36,544 bases of DNA from a virus, in IMG/VR virus record IMGVR_UViG_3300017730_000034, positions 1 through 36,544 of that record; one strand, written 5' to 3'. Shown here one piece after another: positions 5,774-12,131 of this stretch. Position 1 is the stretch's first letter, and every line of letters starts with the position of its first letter. The position numbers were made by a program, and so were the translations under genes. Under the pieces are notes generated by a model. The model worked only from the letters and a program-made list of their open reading frames with translations. It was not told the origin of the DNA and did no database searches.

Positions 5774-6841
5774 TTATTCTTCTTTCGGGTTCAACATATC
5801 AACTAGAAAATCAGAGAATGTACGACCTTCTATAGATACCTGATGGATCTTCAGTAGATTCTTTTGTTCATCTCCACCTGTCTGTCCGAGCATTGACCAT
5901 ACTTTCATGACTACCTCGGATGGCATGTTCATCATCATATACCTCGCAACATTGGTGATCTGCTCAACTGTCAACTCTTGAGTGAAAACCTTTTCTGCTT
6001 CAAACTTCGACACCAATGCAGTGTGATCGTTTATGTCGAAGTCTCTAACCTTAGACAGATCTCCGTGATCTAGTATATCCTCGATAGTTACCTGCCTGTC
6101 CATAGTCGCAACAAAATCCCTGAACGTAACGGCCGCCTCGAAACCTACGAACGCTGTGGAAAGGTGATATAACGCTATAGGGTCGTCGTACAGATCACCG
6201 GCCGTTAAACACTCATCGAGTCGTTCCCACGATCTACGGCTAGGGTATACTTTGTTTGGTTCAAAGTCCTCCTTGTGCTCCAGATGGTCGTGGTTGCCAT
6301 TAATGAAGGACCAAACCTGATTCGATATACCTGCATCCTTAGCCCAAACTAACCAATCCTCCACCGATGGTTCTATATCAAATACAGTCCATCGATCCAA
6401 CTCAGCAGGGTCCATCTCTCCAACCTGATACTGTGCACCATGTTCGCCACCGTTGACCGCTGCAAAGATGATGGTGTCATCGTGTAATGTGTGACCATTC
6501 AACTTTCGACTGTCCGTCAACTCGAAGATGCCCTGACGGACTTCAAGGGTCGCACGATCAACTTCATCGAGGAACAGTACCACGGGATGATCGCAAGCGG
6601 TCTTGAACCAATCTGGTGGATTGAACCTTGTAGCGCCTGAATCGACTGATGGCAAACCAACAAGATCCCCCTCTGTCATCTGTGAAGCACGTCGCTCTAC
6701 TACAGGCATGTCGATGTGTTTTGCATACTGGTAGACCACCGTGGACTTGCCAATACCGTGACGACCCCGAAGCAATACTGGTTTGCGAACCGCTGTAACG
6801 TGCTTGACCATTTTTCCGAAGGTTTTGAAATCGACTGCCAT
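5774..6841 (-). CDS. MoxR-type AAA+ ATPase
   Basis: 355 aa. Walker A GRHGIGKS at 26-33, Walker B VVLFLDEVD at 87-95, then 'RQGIFELTDSRKLNG', 'FAAVNGGEHG' (sensor 1) and 'AELDRW', all typical of MoxR ATPases. It is encoded just before the VWA/metallopeptidase-like protein, the usual MoxR-VWA arrangement. Such ATPases act as chaperones on protein complexes. GGAGATACATC precedes ATG 6841, and the promoter at 6897 drives it. Confidence 0.93.
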   Translation of the reverse strand: MAVDFKTFGKMVKHVTAVRKPVLLRGRHGIGKSTVVYQYAKHIDMPVVERRASQMTEGDLVGLPSVDSGATRFNPPDWFKTACDHPVVLFLDEVDRATLEVRQGIFELTDSRKLNGHTLHDDTIIFAAVNGGEHGAQYQVGEMDPAELDRWTVFDIEPSVEDWLVWAKDAGISNQVWSFINGNHDHLEHKEDFEPNKVYPSRRSWERLDECLTAGDLYDDPIALYHLSTAFVGFEAAVTFRDFVATMDRQVTIEDILDHGDLSKVRDFDINDHTALVSKFEAEKVFTQELTVEQITNVARYMMMNMPSEVVMKVWSMLGQTGGDEQKNLLKIHQVSIEGRTFSDFLVDMLNPKEE

Positions 6842-6896
6842 GATGTATCTCCTGTAGTAATTAGCAGTTTAAGTGGCGTTCCCAACGAACAAATAC

Positions 6897-6925
6897 ATTA
6901 AATCACAATAAAAATAAAAATGCAA
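6897..6925 (-). promoter_or_regulatory. Sigma70-type promoter for the ATPase gene
   Basis: TTGCAT (6920-6925), 17-bp spacer, TTTAAT (6897-6902), with TTTTTATTTGCAT upstream as at 8060 and 9638. The leader to ATG 6841 is about 50 nt. Confidence 0.7.
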
Positions 6926-6957
6926 ATAAAAATGAAAAACTATTCTATTTCAACACT

Positions 6958-7161
6958 TTATGAGAAATTGAAGCGATCTTTTTCGCTTGTTCTTAGAACA
7001 TAAACGCTGTATTCTCCACTTGGAAACATCACCTTGTATACATCGGTTATATCTGCATGTCCTTGTACCTTGTATCCATCGATGACAATGCCCGTACCTG
7101 CACCATCGGTGTGATTGATTGTCTTGCCTATTAACTCACTTACGTTGCCCTTGCCTACCAT
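6958..7161 (-). CDS. Barrel-like small protein, 67 aa
   Basis: Starts MVGKGNVSELIGKTINHTDG with 'GTGIVIDGYKV' and 'YKVMFPSGEYSVYVL', the strand pattern of the small barrel family. GAGGAGTGTAGA precedes ATG 7161. It overlaps the end of 7155-7484 by 7 nt and is the last gene of its operon. Function unknown. Confidence 0.7.
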   Translation of the reverse strand: MVGKGNVSELIGKTINHTDGAGTGIVIDGYKVQGHADITDVYKVMFPSGEYSVYVLRTSEKDRFNFS

Positions 7162-7484
7162 TCTACACTCCTCTGTACATACATATCACGGCCGCACGTG
7201 TCGCCTCGATACTCAACGTCGTCTGAATCATCCCCAATTCTTATAAACCCGTAATCATCATCATCCAGTAGATATAGAGCAGCATCAAACTCTGATACTT
7301 CCCTGTAGTTGTCGTACCACTTGCGCTCGCCAAAGAACAAATCTATAGTTCCGTCATCCTTTTCAATTCTTGAACACGCACTATCCAACATCGATTGTAC
7401 GTTAGGTTCTAGTTTTGCTATCGCACTAAAAACTTCAGTCGCTTCTGGACTCATTCTCAAGTAAATATCTGATCTATATCCCAT
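7155..7484 (-). CDS. Conserved phage protein, 109 aa
   Basis: The start MGYRSDIYLRMSPEATEVFS matches a widespread phage family beginning 'MGYRSDV', which has no known function. The C-terminal half is strongly acidic (LLDDDDYGFIRIGDDSDD). It overlaps 7474-7698 upstream and 6958-7161 downstream, so it is translated in a chain. Confidence 0.85.
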   Translation of the reverse strand: MGYRSDIYLRMSPEATEVFSAIAKLEPNVQSMLDSACSRIEKDDGTIDLFFGERKWYDNYREVSEFDAALYLLDDDDYGFIRIGDDSDDVEYRGDTCGRDMYVQRSVEW

Positions 7485-7698
7485 TATCTAACTCCACTCT
7501 TTCTATTAGGTTGTAATCAATAGTGCTAACCCGGTCGCCATTGGGTGCACTTCGGTTAACCCACATAACCTTAGCGCATGTATAATCATAACTAGGAACG
7601 CTGGCGGCCGTGTTTGCCTTAAACGTAACCATTCCCATGAAGACCCCTAAATCGACTGGGTTCAAATATTTGTTTCTTACCAAGTCGCCGACTATCAC
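7474..7698 (-). CDS. VGDLV-family barrel-like protein, 74 aa, GTG start
   Basis: I start it at GTG 7698 (VIVGDLVRNKYLNPVDLGVF), preceded by GGAGGT; a longer frame to 7764 runs over a separate small gene. 'VGDLVRNK', 'GMVTFKAN', 'KVMWVN' and the C-terminal 'RVELDNGI' match the array proteins at 8.1-10.3 kb. Its start overlaps the stop of the 36-aa membrane peptide. Confidence 0.75.
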   Translation of the reverse strand: MIVGDLVRNKYLNPVDLGVFMGMVTFKANTAASVPSYDYTCAKVMWVNRSAPNGDRVSTIDYNLIERVELDNGI

Positions 7699-7805
7699 TT
7701 GCGACCTCCAAAAAGTTGAGACCAAGCGTATCCGCCCATACCGAACCCCAACAACCACCACCAAATCGGGTTAGCATTGCTGATTATCTCACCGACTATT
7801 TCCAT
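7695..7805 (-). CDS. Membrane microprotein, 36 aa
   Basis: ATG 7805 gives MEIVGEIISNANPIWWWLLG, then FGMGGYAWSQLFGG and a basic end. One Trp/Gly-rich span (about 13-27). It overlaps the end of 7796-8029 by 10 nt and hands over to the GTG of the next gene. The stop region carries the GGAGGT used by that next gene. No strong site of its own; coupling is likely. Confidence 0.5.
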   Translation of the reverse strand: MEIVGEIISNANPIWWWLLGFGMGGYAWSQLFGGRK

Positions 7806-8029
7806 ATGGTCACAAGGTTGCCATAATAGTTGTCAAATATCTGCACAAGACATTCATAATTGCCTGACATCATTACTTTTGAGATTGTGTCTAATTTGTT
7901 CTCGCTGAATCCCAATTGTCGCCCTAGTCTCCTGTGTAATGCCATGAGCATATGGGCATTACCTTCAGGACCGTTAAGATCAACTTCGATTTTCTTTTGG
8001 GGCATCTCGGATCTGGACTTAATTGCCAT
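7796..8029 (-). CDS. Conserved phage protein, 77 aa
   Basis: Starts MAIKSRSEMPQKKIEVDLNG. 'KKIEVDLNGPEGNAHMLM' recalls a common phage family ('KIEVDLTGPxGNAF') of unknown role, followed by a helical C-terminal half. GAGAGGAGAGCAC precedes ATG 8029. First gene after the promoter at 8060. Confidence 0.8.
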   Translation of the reverse strand: MAIKSRSEMPQKKIEVDLNGPEGNAHMLMALHRRLGRQLGFSENKLDTISKVMMSGNYECLVQIFDNYYGNLVTIWK

Positions 8030-8059
8030 GTGCTCTCCTCTCTGCTTTGTTATGTTTCT

Positions 8060-8088
8060 ATTAGATCAAAATTAAAAACAAAATGCAA
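8060..8088 (-). promoter_or_regulatory. Sigma70-type promoter for 6958-8029
   Basis: TTGCAT (8083-8088), 17-bp spacer, TCTAAT (8060-8065). The -35 region and first transcribed bases match those at 9638. Confidence 0.7.
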
Positions 8089-8095
8089 ATAAAAA

Positions 8096-8115
8096 TGAAA
8101 TGTCCAATAATTTCA
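8096..8115 (-). terminator. Weak AT-rich hairpin after the barrel-gene array
   Basis: TGAAAT/ATTTCA (6 bp, 8-nt loop) followed by TTTTTATTT on the minus strand. It starts in the stop codon of the last array gene. A related hairpin follows the gene at 10743. Confidence 0.35.
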
Positions 8116-8280
8116 AGATCTTGGAATAACCTCAAGGTACATCTCAGTCAACCATTCTTTACCACCACCGTTCCAAATAACCTTGAACATCCCCTCGTCT
8201 TCATCCTCCCCTATGATTACTCCATACTGAGTTTTGTAATAAGTGGAATCTCTATCTCTTACTAAATCACCTTTTTTCAT
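8113..8280 (-). CDS. VGDLV-family barrel-like protein, 55 aa (array gene 11)
   Basis: ATG 8280 overlaps the previous stop as ATGA. Starts MKKGDLVRDRDSTYYKTQYG, then 'GVIIGEDEDEGMFKVIWNGG' and C-terminal 'YLEVIPRS'. Same three-strand layout as the other array proteins but with an ATG start and a diverged tail. Last gene of the array. The small barrel fold is inferred from the pattern; function is unknown. Confidence 0.75.
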   Translation of the reverse strand: MKKGDLVRDRDSTYYKTQYGVIIGEDEDEGMFKVIWNGGGKEWLTEMYLEVIPRS

Positions 8281-8444
8281 ACTACCACCTCGTAGTCTCT
8301 GCCGCTGTCCCAGGTTGCAACACCTTCGGCGGGATCGATAATCTTAATCATTGAGACGGTATCAGTAATGTCAACAGCGAGAACAAAAACTGGCGGTTTT
8401 GACTCATTATACATTTGATGCCTCACCAAATCACCGACTTTCAC
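8277..8444 (-). CDS. VGDLV-family barrel-like protein, 55 aa (array gene 10)
   Basis: GTG 8444 lies inside the end of the previous gene (14-nt overlap). Starts VKVGDLVRHQMYNESKPPVF and ends 'DYEVVV'. 'VFVLAVDIT' and 'SMIKIID' form the central strands. The conserved 'hEVh' tail carries the ribosome-binding sequence GAGGTGGTAG for the next gene. Confidence 0.75.
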   Translation of the reverse strand: MKVGDLVRHQMYNESKPPVFVLAVDITDTVSMIKIIDPAEGVATWDSGRDYEVVV

Positions 8445-8625
8445 TGATTACCTCCAAGTGTATTGGGTTGATTGGTCTAACCCAGTTCTTCTCCATCCAG
8501 TACACATTCTTAAAAGTAACTTCACCTTTATCACGATAGTCCGAAACGATAACACCAATCGGTTCGCTGCCAATGTTCATGCTCTGTCCGAAGTAGTTCC
8601 ACCTTACTATATCTCCTGCCTTCAT
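8431..8625 (-). CDS. VGDLV-family barrel-like protein, 64 aa (array gene 9)
   Basis: I start at ATG 8625 (MKAGDIVRWNYFGQSMNIGS) because TTGGAGGC lies just upstream, inside the preceding gene. 'GVIVSDYRD', 'FKNVYWMEKNW' and the tail 'LEVISESR' match the family. The last 14 nt also encode the first residues of the next gene. Confidence 0.8.
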   Translation of the reverse strand: MKAGDIVRWNYFGQSMNIGSEPIGVIVSDYRDKGEVTFKNVYWMEKNWVRPINPIHLEVISESR

Positions 8626-8777
8626 AATGCCTCCAACCAACGCTTACTAACTCTAGTTTTATTGCCATGATGTTTGGGAGTGTATACCAGCCAGTCACCA
8701 TCGTGACGTGTGATGTCCTTACTCAACAGTATGCAGAGTCCGTAGATCTTGTGTCTTACCGTGTCACCGACTTTCAC
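8622..8777 (-). CDS. VGDLV-family barrel-like protein, 51 aa (array gene 8)
   Basis: GTG 8777 gives VKVGDTVRHKIYGLCILLSK, with 'GDWLVYTPKH' in the middle and the end 'KRWLEAL'. Its tail lacks the usual 'VISESR' and its stop overlaps the next start as ATGA. It has no ATG-started form of useful length, but the 14-nt overlap and GGAGGT site are as in its neighbours. Confidence 0.7.
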   Translation of the reverse strand: MKVGDTVRHKIYGLCILLSKDITRHDGDWLVYTPKHHGNKTRVSKRWLEAL

Positions 8778-8952
8778 TGATAACCTCCAGTGCTTTGTAG
8801 CTCCACAAGCGTTTGCCGGATGAAGTGACGACGTGAATGTCTGGGTTTAAGAAGGGAGACTTATCATAACTCGGACAGGTGGCCATGTAACCAATGCCTA
8901 CCACAATACCTGTGTGTCCTTGTCCGTTCTTCACCAAGTCACCGACTTTCAC
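8764..8952 (-). CDS. VGDLV-family barrel-like protein, 62 aa (array gene 7)
   Basis: GTG 8952, start VKVGDLVKNGQGHTGIVVGI, tail 'LEVISESR'. Between these, 'PDIHVVTSSGKRLW' forms the last strands. Its start and end both use the shared junction sequence. A longer frame to 9006 only translates the junction of the upstream gene. Confidence 0.8.
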   Translation of the reverse strand: MKVGDLVKNGQGHTGIVVGIGYMATCPSYDKSPFLNPDIHVVTSSGKRLWSYKALEVISESR

Positions 8953-9094
8953 TGATAACCTCCAATCCAATTGTGTAATTGTCAGCATCTTCCACTGTAC
9001 CATCATCGACCCACTTGATCAAAGTTTCGTGAGCGTTAGCGACAATTACTAATGCTACATGCCCATTAGACATTACCAAGTCACCGACTTTCAC
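8939..9094 (-). CDS. VGDLV-family barrel-like protein, 51 aa (array gene 6)
   Basis: GTG 9094, start VKVGDLVMSNGHVALVIVAN, then 'TLIKWVDDGTVEDADNY' and the tail 'LEVISESR'. One of the shortest complete members, so it gives the minimal fold: strand VGDLV, strand ALVIV, strand LIKWVDDG, strand LEVI. Confidence 0.8.
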   Translation of the reverse strand: MKVGDLVMSNGHVALVIVANAHETLIKWVDDGTVEDADNYTIGLEVISESR

Positions 9095-9287
9095 TGAGAA
9101 CCTCCAAATCTGTACACCAAGCAGGTCCAATTAAGGCAGTTGGCAATGTTGGTCTTGGTTCATTCCACAAAACCTTGAATAGCCTTCTCTCCATGGGATG
9201 GCGTAATCGTCTGCGATCTAGGTCTGCCACAATAACACCAGTTCGCTCCTGAATCTCTTTTTCTCTTACTAAATCACCGACTTTCAC
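9081..9287 (-). CDS. VGDLV-family barrel-like protein, 68 aa (array gene 5)
   Basis: GTG 9287, start VKVGDLVREKEIQERTGVIV, then 'RRLFKVLWNEPRP' and the tail 'LEVLSESR'. It has a longer basic loop (DLDRRRLRHPMERR) than its neighbours, which could contact nucleic acid; that is a guess. Standard 14-nt junctions at both ends. Confidence 0.8.
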   Translation of the reverse strand: MKVGDLVREKEIQERTGVIVADLDRRRLRHPMERRLFKVLWNEPRPTLPTALIGPAWCTDLEVLSESR

Positions 9288-9438
9288 TGAGAACCTCACA
9301 ACCGCTTGTAACCCACCACTTTGTATCGCCCTCGTTAGTGCGGTAAACTTTGACTGTGCCGCCCTGAGAATTGATCTGTAACACGATCCCATTGCAAGTC
9401 CAAGATCCGTAATACGCCACAATATCACCCACCTTCAT
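9274..9438 (-). CDS. VGDLV-family barrel-like protein, 54 aa (array gene 4)
   Basis: ATG 9438 replaces the usual GTG. Starts MKVGDIVAYYGSWTCNGIVL, then 'GGTVKVYRTNEGDTKWW' and the tail 'CEVLSESR'. The junction with the upstream gene is diverged in sequence but keeps the 14-nt overlap. Confidence 0.8.
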   Translation of the reverse strand: MKVGDIVAYYGSWTCNGIVLQINSQGGTVKVYRTNEGDTKWWVTSGCEVLSESR

Positions 9439-9613
9439 TGACAACCTCCAAGTCATAGTTCCAAACGTTGTGACCCATTGTACCATCTGTCCATAGAATG
9501 TCAAATACTTTATTTATTGTCGTTGCACATAGCGGGTCGAACACTTCTTTGTATACGAAACCCTTGCGCTCTGAAAAGCAGTGTTGGACCAAGTCTCCGA
9601 TTTTTATATTCAT
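9425..9613 (-). CDS. VGDLV-family barrel-like protein, 62 aa (array gene 3)
   Basis: ATG 9613, start MNIKIGDLVQHCFSERKGFV, then 'NKVFDILWTDGTMGHNVW' and the tail 'LEVVNEGG'. First array gene downstream of the internal promoter at 9638. Its tail differs in protein sequence from 'LEVISESR', yet still encodes the next ribosome-binding site and start. Confidence 0.8.
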   Translation of the reverse strand: MNIKIGDLVQHCFSERKGFVYKEVFDPLCATTINKVFDILWTDGTMGHNVWNYDLEVVNEGG

Positions 9614-9637
9614 CTTGCCTCGCTTTGTTATGTTTCT

Positions 9638-9666
9638 ATTAAACCAGAACGTGAAACAAAATGCAA
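9638..9666 (-). promoter_or_regulatory. Sigma70-type promoter inside the array
   Basis: TTGCAT (9661-9666), 17-bp spacer, TTTAAT (9638-9643). It drives the nine array genes to its left. Confidence 0.7.
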
Positions 9667-9673
9667 ATAAAAA

Positions 9674-9781
9674 TCAAAAGTTGAATAAATTCACCACTTT
9701 GTAGTATATGCTGACCAGTCCATGTACCCCGATTGCATCACCAAGAACAAAACCTATCGCTACCAATACAAACTCTTTCAT
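9674..9781 (-). CDS. Membrane microprotein, 35 aa
   Basis: ATG 9781 overlaps the stop of 9778-9975 as ATGA. The product MKEFVLVAIGFVLGDAIGVH plus 15 residues has one or two short hydrophobic stretches with a Gly-rich face. AAGGAAGCGGAGG precedes the start. It splits the barrel array into two blocks. Function unknown. Confidence 0.55.
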   Translation of the reverse strand: MKEFVLVAIGFVLGDAIGVHGLVSIYYKVVNLFNF

Positions 9782-9975
9782 GCCTCCGCTTCCTTCAGTG
9801 GACAAATTTGACGTACTTCTTCAATTAACAAGTCCTCGATGAGATTGTCGTCCATCCCAGTTGCAAAGTATAGTTTCTTCTTTGCCCTATCAAAACTTAT
9901 CTTGCGATCTAGGATCATCCTCGAATACTCTTTTACGACCCTGTGCGTTAGGGACATAATCAAATCATCCATCAT
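9778..9975 (-). CDS. Unknown helical protein, 65 aa
   Basis: Starts MMDDLIMSLTHRVVKEYSRM; helical and charged (DRAKKKLYFATGMDDNLIED). GAGGT lies 6 nt before ATG 9975. It overlaps the preceding array gene by 11 nt. It does not belong to the barrel family; function unknown. Confidence 0.7.
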   Translation of the reverse strand: MMDDLIMSLTHRVVKEYSRMILDRKISFDRAKKKLYFATGMDDNLIEDLLIEEVRQICPLKEAEA

Positions 9976-10117
9976 GTATTACCTCAATCTGCTTATTATC
10001 TTCATGAACGTCTTGTTTCGTACCACAGTTCCACAATACTGTATGCCTACCCCAACCGTGTCTTGTGATTACAAGACCTATCCAATCAAAGCGCCTCACT
10101 ACATCACCGACTTTCAC
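9965..10117 (-). CDS. VGDLV-family barrel-like protein, 50 aa (array gene 2)
   Basis: GTG 10117, start VKVGDVVRRFDWIGLVITRH, then 'HTVLWNCGTKQDV' and the tail 'IEVIHDG'. Entered through a standard 14-nt junction; the exit junction has changed because an unrelated gene (9778-9975) follows. Confidence 0.75.
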   Translation of the reverse strand: MKVGDVVRRFDWIGLVITRHGWGRHTVLWNCGTKQDVHEDNKQIEVIHDG

Positions 10118-10271
10118 TGATTACCTCCAACTGATCACCCTGAAAGGGATAAGTGTGTGAACCTACCAAAACTGTGTATGTTTGTGAATAGTGACTTCGG
10201 AACGTCTTCTTCAGAATCATCCCGACCATACCATTGGCAGCAACACACCTTACTATATCACCGATGTTCAT
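10104..10271 (-). CDS. VGDLV-family barrel-like protein, 55 aa (array gene 1)
   Basis: ATG 10271, start MNIGDIVRCVAANGMVGMIL, then 'TYTVLVGSHTYPF' and the tail 'LEVISESR'. First member of the array. Its start overlaps the end of the membrane protein at 10258, whose last codons (VGDTDEHR) cover the same bases. Confidence 0.8.
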   Translation of the reverse strand: MNIGDIVRCVAANGMVGMILKKTFRSHYSQTYTVLVGSHTYPFQGDQLEVISESR

Positions 10272-10464
10272 CTGTGTCTCCAACTTCTGGACTCAGCATC
10301 CACTCGCTAGAATTGTCTACTGTACCTTGAATGCAAAGGCATGTCTCGCTCGGACAGTCTTCGCAGTGCTCCGAGCGTATTGTTTCAGTGTTCGTAACAA
10401 ACAAGATCATCACAAGCATTAAAGTCAATGCTATCGTTGGCGCTATGACGTAAACTAACCTCAT
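10258..10464 (-). CDS. Membrane-anchored Cys-rich protein, 68 aa
   Basis: Starts MRLVYVIAPTIALTLMLVMI, an N-terminal membrane anchor or signal peptide (about 4-24), followed by 'CEDCPSETCLC', a tight cluster of four Cys, and an acidic tail. If exported, the Cys would form disulfides; if cytoplasmic they could bind metal. Overlaps the zinc-finger gene upstream by 4 nt. Confidence 0.7.
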   Translation of the reverse strand: MRLVYVIAPTIALTLMLVMILFVTNTETIRSEHCEDCPSETCLCIQGTVDNSSEWMLSPEVGDTDEHR

Positions 10465-10661
10465 CTCCCTACACTCCTAGCGATCTCTACAGACCCGACA
10501 TACTGATATGCACCTTTGTTGAACGCTGGTGCTGTACACTTTGCTTTCCTGGCAACCTCTACCCTAGCATTTGCCTCGCCACAATCTAAACAAGTCTTGT
10601 ATCCTAGATTCTTTCTTGCTACTGGATACTCATCCCAACAGTCAACACAAATTGCAATCAT
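10461..10661 (-). CDS. Small zinc-ribbon protein, 66 aa
   Basis: Starts MIAICVDCWDEYPVARKNLG. Cys5-x2-Cys8 and a second CxxC ('TCLDCGEAN') about 16 residues later make a four-Cys zinc site like that of DksA/TraR-type phage proteins, but the coiled coil of DksA is missing. It may bind nucleic acid or RNA polymerase (inference). First gene after the promoter at 10689. Confidence 0.75.
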   Translation of the reverse strand: MIAICVDCWDEYPVARKNLGYKTCLDCGEANARVEVARKAKCTAPAFNKGAYQYVGSVEIARSVGR

Positions 10662-10688
10662 TGTTTTCTCCGTCGTTGTTATGCTTAC

Positions 10689-10717
10689 ATTAGATCAAAA
10701 CTTAGAATAAAAGTCAA
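10689..10717 (-). promoter_or_regulatory. Sigma70-type promoter heading the zinc-ribbon and array operon
   Basis: TTGACT (10712-10717), 17-bp spacer, TCTAAT (10689-10694). Confidence 0.75.
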
Positions 10718-10742
10718 ATAGAAAATAAAATGTTCAATAATT

Positions 10743-11474
10743 TCAGGAGTTTTTTGGAATTTTGACTGCTTTGAGATCTTTCTCACAAGCATAGATTGGT
10801 TCTTTAATGTCAGAACCCACTGGCAATATGCTGTAAACCTTACCACCCTTAGCGGCACGATAGATTGGGCGAGCGTTTGACGTAACCACAAGTGCAAGCA
10901 CCCGTTCGCCTCGTGCTGCCTTTCGATGAAGTTTATATCTCATGTTGGTGGTTCGGTTCGAACTGTATTCTGGTGCCATGTCCAATCTATTTGTAGTACG
11001 CACTTGTACCACTTGCCCTGGTTTAAACCGAGGTGTTGATCTGTGTTCTTGTATTACCTTGTCCGCATACGGGTTCATACACATTCTAGTAAACTCGTAC
11101 TTGGACAAGTTGTGCCCATCTTTGTCTTTTAAAACCTTTTCTGCGATGAGTGTCCAATACCTTTGTGTAATATCAGGGTGATTAGTGTAATACTCTGCAC
11201 AAATTACTGCGATTTCTCTAAGATCAGAGTCATACTTTTTGCGCCACTCCTTCGAAGCAGATAAAACCTCACTAGAACACGCTGATTCAATCCTAGATAG
11301 GTGGTTTTTTTGCTTTTCAGATAAGGTTTTGTTGCGCTCCACTTGACCCATTATACTTTTAAGAAAACCGTCCCACGGTACAAATCGGGTATGGCCAATC
11401 TCTCCCACTTCATACAATGTTCGCAGGTTGCCTATACAATCTTCAATTCTCTTTATCATCTTCGCCTCTTTCAT
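10743..11474 (-). CDS. Unknown protein with C-terminal barrel-like part, 243 aa
   Basis: The N-terminal half is helical (IGNLRTLYEVGEIGHTRF, SEKQKNHLSRIE). The C-terminal part from about residue 150 has 'FKPGQVVQVRTTNR', basic 'YKLHRKAARGERVLALVV' and further strands, resembling an SH3/KOW-like or RNA-binding domain. ATG 11474 gives MKEAKMIKRIEDC; ATG 11459 has the better-spaced AGAGG site and may be the true start. Promoter at 11493. No family recognised. Confidence 0.8.
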   Translation of the reverse strand: MKEAKMIKRIEDCIGNLRTLYEVGEIGHTRFVPWDGFLKSIMGQVERNKTLSEKQKNHLSRIESACSSEVLSASKEWRKKYDSDLREIAVICAEYYTNHPDITQRYWTLIAEKVLKDKDGHNLSKYEFTRMCMNPYADKVIQEHRSTPRFKPGQVVQVRTTNRLDMAPEYSSNRTTNMRYKLHRKAARGERVLALVVTSNARPIYRAAKGGKVYSILPVGSDIKEPIYACEKDLKAVKIPKNS

Positions 11475-11492
11475 ATCATTTCACCGCATGCA

Positions 11493-11521
11493 ACAATACT
11501 ACAAATTCTCAAAACACGCAA
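11493..11521 (-). promoter_or_regulatory. Sigma70-type promoter for 10743-11474
   Basis: TTGCGT (11516-11521), 17-bp spacer, TATTGT (11493-11498). Confidence 0.6.
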
Positions 11522-11638
11522 TCTTTTTTTTATTATATAAATCGCCTGCTTTCTGGATATGGGATACCTGACGTGTAATACCTTGTAGATCGACTGGTCG
11601 AGACTGGTAGTATAGCACCACTTTTGTGATAGCATGAC

Positions 11639-11881
11639 TCAACCCCCATATTTGACGAATCCTTTTTTTGTCGCTGCAACCATGCCGCTGCTAAAAATAA
11701 ATATATCCTGTTCTTCGTTTAACTCATGAAAAGCAGAAAAAATATCTCTCAACTCAACGTCTGTCTGAAAGCATCGCATGTCCCTAAGGACATCGTTTGC
11801 CAATAAGTCTAAGTGCATTGGCACTTGTGAAGTCGGTAAATTCTCCATTGTTATTCTCTTGATTCTCATACCATACTCCAT
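11639..11881 (-). CDS. Unknown protein, 80 aa
   Basis: Starts MEYGMRIKRITMENLPTSQV; soluble, helical, with 'FHELNEEQDIFIFSSGM' near the end. GGAGG lies about 8 nt before ATG 11881, but those bases are also the 3' acceptor strand of the tRNA at 11888, so translation may need unprocessed RNA. Function unknown. Confidence 0.7.
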   Translation of the reverse strand: MEYGMRIKRITMENLPTSQVPMHLDLLANDVLRDMRCFQTDVELRDIFSAFHELNEEQDIFIFSSGMVAATKKGFVKYGG

Positions 11882-11887
11882 TAGTAG

Positions 11888-11961
11888 TCCTCCCCCAAGG
11901 AATTGAACCTTGCTTAAAGACGCATATAAGACGCCGCCTAACCACCAGCCAGCCGAGGAGG
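11888..11961 (-). tRNA. Probable tRNA-Ile(UAU), irregular D arm
   Basis: 74 nt without CCA. The acceptor stem CCTCCTC/GGGGAGG has one wobble. The T arm CAAGG-TTCAATT-CCTTG is standard. The anticodon arm GGCGT-CTTATAT-GCGTC has two G-U pairs and anticodon UAU, reading AUA. The D stem is only about 3 bp, so it may be degenerate or partly functional. It is the last of three tandem tRNAs. Confidence 0.55.
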
Positions 11962-11973
11962 ATAAGTTGAGTA

Positions 11974-12047
<74 letters not shown>

Positions 12048-12058
12048 ATACTTAATAG

Positions 12059-12131
12059 TGGACCCGCTCGGACTTGAACCGAGGACCGTCCGGTTATGAG
12101 CCGGATGCTCTAACCACTGAGCTACAGGTCC
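12059..12131 (-). tRNA. tRNA with CAU anticodon (Ile2 or Met)
   Basis: 73 nt without CCA. Acceptor GGACCTG/CGGGTCC (one G-U), D arm GCTC/GAGC, anticodon arm TCCGG-CTCATAA-CCGGA, T arm CTCGG-TTCAAGT-CCGAG. AGTGGTTA and TTCAAGT resemble E. coli ileX, suggesting an Ile2 tRNA needing lysidine, but Met is not excluded. Its 5' end overlaps the stop region of 12122-12631. Confidence 0.93.

Larger units (their letters stand above)
8431..10130 (-). repeat. Seven copies of a 27-nt gene-junction repeat
   Basis: Copies lie at 8431-8457, 8764-8790, 8939-8965, 9081-9107, 9274-9300, 9425-9451 (most diverged) and 10104-10130. Each holds TTGGAGGTTATCA or a close variant followed by GTGAAAGTCGGTGA. One frame reads LEVISESR-stop; another starts the next protein (VKVGD). 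GGAGGT is the ribosome-binding site. The overlap is 14 nt each time. Confidence 0.9.

Noticed and set aside
11540-11638. Possible promoter (TATACT near 11610) and repeated CCAGTC words
   Set aside because: No -35 box at 17 bp, and the hairpin has too many mismatches to call.
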